Shown here piece by piece: positions 60,338 through 64,000 of a DNA stretch of 64,000 nt (the first letter of the stretch is position 1; every line of letters starts with the position of its first letter). Under the pieces are notes generated by a model. The model worked only from the letters and a program-made list of their open reading frames with translations. It made no database searches and was not told the DNA's origin. A program made the position numbers and the translations under genes. The DNA is from Rhizobium sp. BT03 (GTDB lineage Bacteria; Pseudomonadota; Alphaproteobacteria; Rhizobiales; Rhizobiaceae), in contig NZ_CP125641.1 of assembly GCF_030053155.1 (NCBI RefSeq), positions 558,001-622,000 of the forward strand, read 5' to 3'.

Positions 60338-62014
60338 ATGTCGAAGACCGCTACCGATTTCAACGATCCGATCAATCTGCAGGTCATGTGGAACCGCTTG
60401 ATCTTCATCGCCGACCAGGCCGACAACGTGCTCGGCAAGACAGCCTTCTCGCCGATCGTCCGCGAGAACCACGATTACGTCACCGTGCTGCTCGACAGCA
60501 AGGGGCGGGCGCTTGCCCAATGCACCTGGTCCATCCCGGTCTTCATCACCTCGCTGCCGGCCGCGGCCCAGCAATATTTCCTGCCGAAGTTTCCGGCGGA
60601 AACACTTGCCGAAGGCGACGTTCTCGCGACCAACGATCCGGAGATCGGCACCGGCCATCTGCCCGATGTCACGATGATCACCCCGATCTTCAAGAACGGC
60701 AAAGTGGTGGCCTATGCCGGCTCGATCGCTCACCTGCCTGACATCGGCGGCGCGCCGCTTCATTCGGAGGCGAGCGACATTTTCGAGGAAGGCATCCGCT
60801 TCCCGATCGTCAAACTGCACAAAGCCGGCATTCCCAATCAGGACGTTCTCGACATCATCGCCGCATCGGTGCGGCTGCCGACCGAAGTCCAGGGCGATCT
60901 GGAATCGATGATTGCCGCCAACAATGTGATGGGCCGCGAACTGGTGAAATTCCTCGACGAATACGGCCTCGACGATATCGACGGGCTCGCCGAGGCGATC
61001 CATTCCCGCTCGGAGGCGCAGACCCGCAAGGCGATCAAAGCGTGGCCAAATGGCCGCTATTCGGCGCAGATGACGCTGGACGGCTATGAGAGCGACATCA
61101 CCTTGAAGGCGACGGTGATCGTCGGCGACGATTCGATCCATGTGGATTACACCGGCACGTCCGATCAGGTTCTCCACTCGATCAACTGCCGCACTAACTA
61201 CCGCTACGCCCATTCCGTCTATGCGCTGAAATGCCTGCTCGATCCCGATACGCCGAACAATGAGGGCTGCATCACGCCGATCACCGACGACGCTCCGCTT
61301 GGCTCCGTTCTCAATCCGGAGCAATGGACGGCGGGCAATTCCCGCAACCTGATCGGCCATGCGATTCCCTCCCTGATCTTCCGGGCGCTCGAAGGCGTGG
61401 TGCCCGATAAGGTCATGGGCGATAGCGGCGGCGCCCCCATATGGGCGGCCAACTGCGTCGGCCGCCGGGACGACGGCTCGCAATATGGATCCGTGCAGAA
61501 TTTCCATGGCGGCCAGGGCGCCCGCGCGGAATTCGACGGCCTGGATACGCTGAGTTTCCCATCGAACTGCAAGGTGACGGCCGTCGAAATGTTCGAAATC
61601 GCCGTGCCCGTGCTGATGGAGCGCAAGGAGCTGATCGCCGATTCCGGCGGCGCCGGCAAATATCGCGGCGGCCTGGGGCAGCGGGCAATCCTGCGCAATC
61701 TCGGCCGCTCGGCGATGAACATCTATCTCGCATCCGAGCGTGTCCGGCATCCCTGCTTCGGTGTCGTCGACGGACAGGACGGCACGCCGGGCAAGGTCAG
61801 CAAGGAAGGCCGGCCGCAATTTCCGAAGGGCAAGGTCGTACTCAAGACCGGCGAGCGGCTCGAAGTCGAAACGCCGGGCGGCGGTGGATGGGGCAGGGTG
61901 AGCGAGCGCCCGGCCGCACTGATCGAGCAAGATCTTGCCGAAGGCCTGATCACCCCAAAGGCGGCGAAGCTTATATATGGCTATAAGGGCGCGGCCGCGG
62001 TGGCCGCGGAATAG
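60338..62014 (+). CDS. hyuB: Hydantoinase/oxoprolinase subunit B (HyuB family)
   Basis: Partner subunit, 558 residues, normal length. Family blocks: ADNVLGKTAFSPIVRENHDYVTVLLD near the N-terminus, DVLATNDPEIGTGHLPDVTMITP with the conserved N-D-P and GHxxD metal-site residues (about 94-116), DYTGTSDQV (about 273-281) and AGKYRGGLGQR near the C-terminus, ending in VETPGGGGWG. It starts 11 bp after HyuA and is followed by an SDR gene 11 bp later, so all are one operon. Acts in the cytoplasm as a hetero-oligomer with HyuA. Confidence 0.92.
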   Translation: MSKTATDFNDPINLQVMWNRLIFIADQADNVLGKTAFSPIVRENHDYVTVLLDSKGRALAQCTWSIPVFITSLPAAAQQYFLPKFPAETLAEGDVLATNDPEIGTGHLPDVTMITPIFKNGKVVAYAGSIAHLPDIGGAPLHSEASDIFEEGIRFPIVKLHKAGIPNQDVLDIIAASVRLPTEVQGDLESMIAANNVMGRELVKFLDEYGLDDIDGLAEAIHSRSEAQTRKAIKAWPNGRYSAQMTLDGYESDITLKATVIVGDDSIHVDYTGTSDQVLHSINCRTNYRYAHSVYALKCLLDPDTPNNEGCITPITDDAPLGSVLNPEQWTAGNSRNLIGHAIPSLIFRALEGVVPDKVMGDSGGAPIWAANCVGRRDDGSQYGSVQNFHGGQGARAEFDGLDTLSFPSNCKVTAVEMFEIAVPVLMERKELIADSGGAGKYRGGLGQRAILRNLGRSAMNIYLASERVRHPCFGVVDGQDGTPGKVSKEGRPQFPKGKVVLKTGERLEVETPGGGGWGRVSERPAALIEQDLAEGLITPKAAKLIYGYKGAAAVAAE

Positions 62015-62025
62015 GAGGAGCCATT

Positions 62026-62835
62026 ATGGGCCTGTTGAACGGAAAGATCGCGCTCGTCACCGGAGCGGGAACGGGCATCGGCCGCGAAGCCGCGATCCTT
62101 CTTGCCGAGGAAGGCGCCACCATCGTTCTCACAGGTCGCCGGATGGCGCCGCTGCGGGAGGTCGCCGGCCTGATCGAGAAGCGGCGCGGCAAGGCCTTTA
62201 CCCGGCCTCTGAATATCGAATCGCGGCAGGAAATCCTCGAAAGCGTGAAGTGGATCAAGGATGGCATCGGCCCGGTCGATATCCTCGTCAACAATGCCGG
62301 CAGCGCGAGCAAGGTGCTGAACGCGCGGTTCCTCAGCGAAGAGGAATGGAACTCCACGGTCAACGTCAATCTGACTGCCGTCTTCAACCTTACCCAGGCG
62401 GTCTTACCCGACATGATCGCCAATGGCGGCGGCACGGTGATCACCGTCTCCTCGCTTGCGGCTCTCAATCCGAACCTTCTGGGCGGGGCGGCCTATGGCG
62501 CTGCCAAGGCGGGCGTGAAGAATTTCATGACCTTCGTTCACAACACTTATCGAAACCAGGGCATCCGGGCGACGACGATCCTTCCCGGCGAAACCAACAC
62601 GCCGATCATGGACAACCGCGCCCGGCCGCCGCTTGAAAGCGAGCGGGCCGTGATGCTCGATCCGCATGACGTGGCGAGGGCGATCGCGCTCTGCGCAAGC
62701 CTGCAGAAGGGCGCCGTCATCCCCGAGCTTCACATCTGCCCGACTTTCATGCGGGACACATCGGCCGATATCGAGACAGCACGCTGGGTCGGTGCGCCGG
62801 CCGATACGCCCGACATGCCGAAACCAAGGAAATAG
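62026..62835 (+). CDS. Short-chain dehydrogenase/reductase (SDR)
   Basis: Classical SDR, 269 residues. NAD(P)-binding TGAGTGIGREAA at 12-23, NNAG motif at about 89-92, and the catalytic Ser-Tyr-Lys triad in TVSSLAAL and AAYGAAKAGV (Ser about 145, Tyr about 161, Lys about 165). The ribosome site TAGGAGGAG and ATG at 62026 are clear. Situated between the hydantoinase and aldolase genes, it presumably oxidises or reduces a hydroxy/keto intermediate of the same pathway; the specific alcohol is not predictable. Confidence 0.9.
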   Translation: MGLLNGKIALVTGAGTGIGREAAILLAEEGATIVLTGRRMAPLREVAGLIEKRRGKAFTRPLNIESRQEILESVKWIKDGIGPVDILVNNAGSASKVLNARFLSEEEWNSTVNVNLTAVFNLTQAVLPDMIANGGGTVITVSSLAALNPNLLGGAAYGAAKAGVKNFMTFVHNTYRNQGIRATTILPGETNTPIMDNRARPPLESERAVMLDPHDVARAIALCASLQKGAVIPELHICPTFMRDTSADIETARWVGAPADTPDMPKPRK

Positions 62836-62844
62836 GAGGACACC

Positions 62845-63546
62845 ATGAACGGCGCAAAGCTGCGCGCCCGGCTGCAGGCCGGCGAAGCCATCTCGATGTT
62901 TACGCCCCACCACTCCTCTTCGGGCCTGGCCGCCCGGCTGGTGGAACTGGGCGCGGATTCGGTCTTCGTCGACTGCGAGCATGGCACCTGGAGCTTCGAG
63001 GATGTCAGGATGACCTCCCAGATCGTTCGCTCGGTTGGCGGCGCCGCGATCGTCCGTCCGCATTCGCATGAGCGCCCCGTCATCATCCGCTATTTGAATG
63101 CCGGTGCCGACGGGATCATGGTGCCGATGGTCGAGACTTCAGAACAGGCGCGCGCCATTGCCGATGCCGTCCGTTATGCCCTGCCGTCCGATTACGAAAA
63201 GCGGCTGGTGATCGGCATGGTCGAAACGCAGCATGCGATCGCCAATCTGGATGAGATGCTTCGTGTCGACGGCATCGACGTGTTCTTCATCGGTCCCGGC
63301 GACCTCTCCCAGGATATGGGTTATCCGCCGGCTCCGCCGTTCGGCGAGCCGCGCCCGGCAGCCGTCATGGACGAGGTCGCCCGCGCCGTCGGCAAGATCC
63401 GCGCCGCGGGCAAGATTGCCGGTACGCTCGTCACTGCCGAGGAACTGCCGCACTGGCGGGAAAAGGGCGTTCAGTTCTTCTATATCCATTCGGATCCGTT
63501 CCTGCGCCGCGGCCTCGCCGGTATCAGGCAGGCGCTTGTGCGCTAG
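62845..63546 (+). CDS. HpcH/HpaI family aldolase
   Basis: Class II, metal-dependent 2-keto acid aldolase, 233 residues (slightly short; typical 250-260). Key features: FVDCEHGTWSFEDV (about 43-56, with the catalytic-site Glu/His), ADGIMVPMVETSEQA (about 92-106), GMVETQHAI (metal-ligand Glu, about 127-135) and FFIGPGDLSQDMG (metal-ligand Asp, about 147-159). It splits a 4-hydroxy-2-oxo acid to pyruvate and an aldehyde. The ribosome site GGAGGA and ATG at 62845 follow the SDR stop by 9 bp. It ends the operon; a strong hairpin follows. Confidence 0.88.
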   Translation: MNGAKLRARLQAGEAISMFTPHHSSSGLAARLVELGADSVFVDCEHGTWSFEDVRMTSQIVRSVGGAAIVRPHSHERPVIIRYLNAGADGIMVPMVETSEQARAIADAVRYALPSDYEKRLVIGMVETQHAIANLDEMLRVDGIDVFFIGPGDLSQDMGYPPAPPFGEPRPAAVMDEVARAVGKIRAAGKIAGTLVTAEELPHWREKGVQFFYIHSDPFLRRGLAGIRQALVR

Positions 63547-63586
63547 CGGCGGAGGCCGGCCAACCTTGCAACTTGATCCTGCTGAT

Positions 63587-63615
63587 CGGGAGCGCCGGTG
63601 AAACCGGCGCTCCCG
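63587..63615 (+). terminator. Strong hairpin terminator of the hydantoinase operon
   Basis: CGGGAGCGCCGGT (63587-63599), loop GAA, ACCGGCGCTCCCG (63603-63615): a perfect 13-bp stem with a 3-base loop, 40 bp after the aldolase stop codon. No T-run follows, but the stem strength and position make it the likely operon end. Confidence 0.65.
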
Positions 63616-63712
63616 CGTGCGTTCATGGCTATTCCAATGCGGCTTCACCTGCCGCGCAGCAGGTCGTTTTTCTGCCGCCGAATTTCCAATATTTAATTTC
63701 ATAAGCATATAA

Positions 63713-64000
63713 TGCAAATTTCCTGCCGGCGGCGGCTGGGATGCGGCCTCCCGCTCGCTGCAGGAAGCGATGATGGCGAGCGGCAACGCGAAGAGCGTGC
63801 AGGTGGTCAATGTTCCCGGCGCCGGCGGCACGGTCGGTCTTGCCCAGTTCATCGGAACGGGCAAGGGCTCGCCCAACCAGCTGCTCGTCGCCGGCATTAC
63901 TCTCGTCGGCGCTAGCATTTCCAACAAGTCGCCCGTCGACCTGACCCAGGTGACGCCGCTTGCGCGCCTCACCGGCGATCCGCTGGTCATCGTCGTTCCG
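63713..64000 (+). pseudogene. 5'-truncated tricarboxylate-transport binding protein (TctC/Bug family)
   Basis: The frame from 63713 reads CKFPAGGGWDAASRSLQEAM then VQVVNVPGAGGTVGLAQF, LLVAGITLVGASISNKSP and VTPLARLTGDPLVIVVP, running off the window end. These are the characteristic early blocks of TctC-type periplasmic receptors. The signal peptide and roughly the first 35 residues are missing: an in-frame TAA at 63710-63712 directly precedes it and the upstream sequence is AT-rich intergenic DNA. The first ATG in frame (63769) lies inside the conserved fold. Hence a decapitated gene, unless its start is displaced; the 3' part lies outside the window. Confidence 0.65.

Noticed and set aside
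60320..61930. 536-codon minus-strand open frame
   Set aside because: Antisense shadow of hydantoinase B.
1..64000. CRISPR arrays, tRNA or rRNA genes, insertion sequences, prophage
   Set aside because: No regularly spaced repeats, no tRNA-like cloverleaf noticed and no transposase, integrase or phage structural protein among the open frames.

Overview
The window looks like accessory-rich DNA from a Rhizobium-type alphaproteobacterium. This rests on the high G+C with strong GC3 (long antisense shadow frames nearly everywhere), palindromic rhizobial-type intergenic repeats, a LuxI/LuxR pair, several GGDEF/EAL proteins, a globin-linked chemoreceptor and a dense mix of ABC/TRAP transport and amino-acid or sugar catabolism genes. 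No rRNA, tRNA, CRISPR array, transposase or phage gene was seen. The content would suit a large plasmid or chromid, but replicon type cannot be read from the sequence.

Layout. 1-4534: TRAP transporter (binding protein, small and large permease) with an L-idonate 5-dehydrogenase; two palindromic repeats sit between the binding-protein and permease genes. 4541-7550: small catabolic operon (FAD oxidoreductase, DapA-family enzyme, GntR repressor) with the last codons of a lost aldehyde dehydrogenase. 7790-11459: diguanylate cyclase, divergent HWE histidine kinase, secreted protein. 11785-22280: nine co-directional genes (XRE regulator, GH15 glucoamylase-like, Fe-S GMC flavoenzyme, ferritin-like protein, small dehydrogenase subunit, two sugar-isomerase TIM barrels, MBL hydrolase, TPP decarboxylase), divergent from luxI-luxR (22460-23987). 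24004-28147: Lrp regulator divergent from alr-dadA, then an AraC regulator. 28272-33142: globin-coupled chemoreceptor, solo LuxR, omega-aminotransferase divergent from an XRE-cupin regulator. 33159-37786: proline/hydroxyproline-type genes (ProC-family, GntR, Ldh2-family reductase, frameshifted proline-racemase-family gene). 37885-48762: two uncharacterised proteins, three Tad-pilus (TadE/TadG) genes, an orphan sugar-binding protein and two GGDEF-EAL proteins. 48792-50811: LysR, DoxX, small protein. 51246-63546: branched-chain-amino-acid-type ABC transporter, aminotransferase, LysR, hydantoinase/oxoprolinase A and B, SDR and HpcH/HpaI aldolase, ending in a strong hairpin. The right edge holds a tricarboxylate-binding protein gene missing its 5' end.

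How they work together. Most blocks are import-plus-catabolism modules with a local regulator. Two blocks stand out. The 11785-23987 block joins an intact acyl-homoserine-lactone circuit to a sugar-oxidising gene set whose combination I do not recognise as a described pathway. In the 51246-63546 block, two operons carry the same LysR-type inverted repeat at matching internal spacing, which suggests that the importer and the hydantoinase genes form one regulon. A GATATCGTAKACGA motif similarly links the 34802 GntR gene to the frameshifted racemase-family gene.
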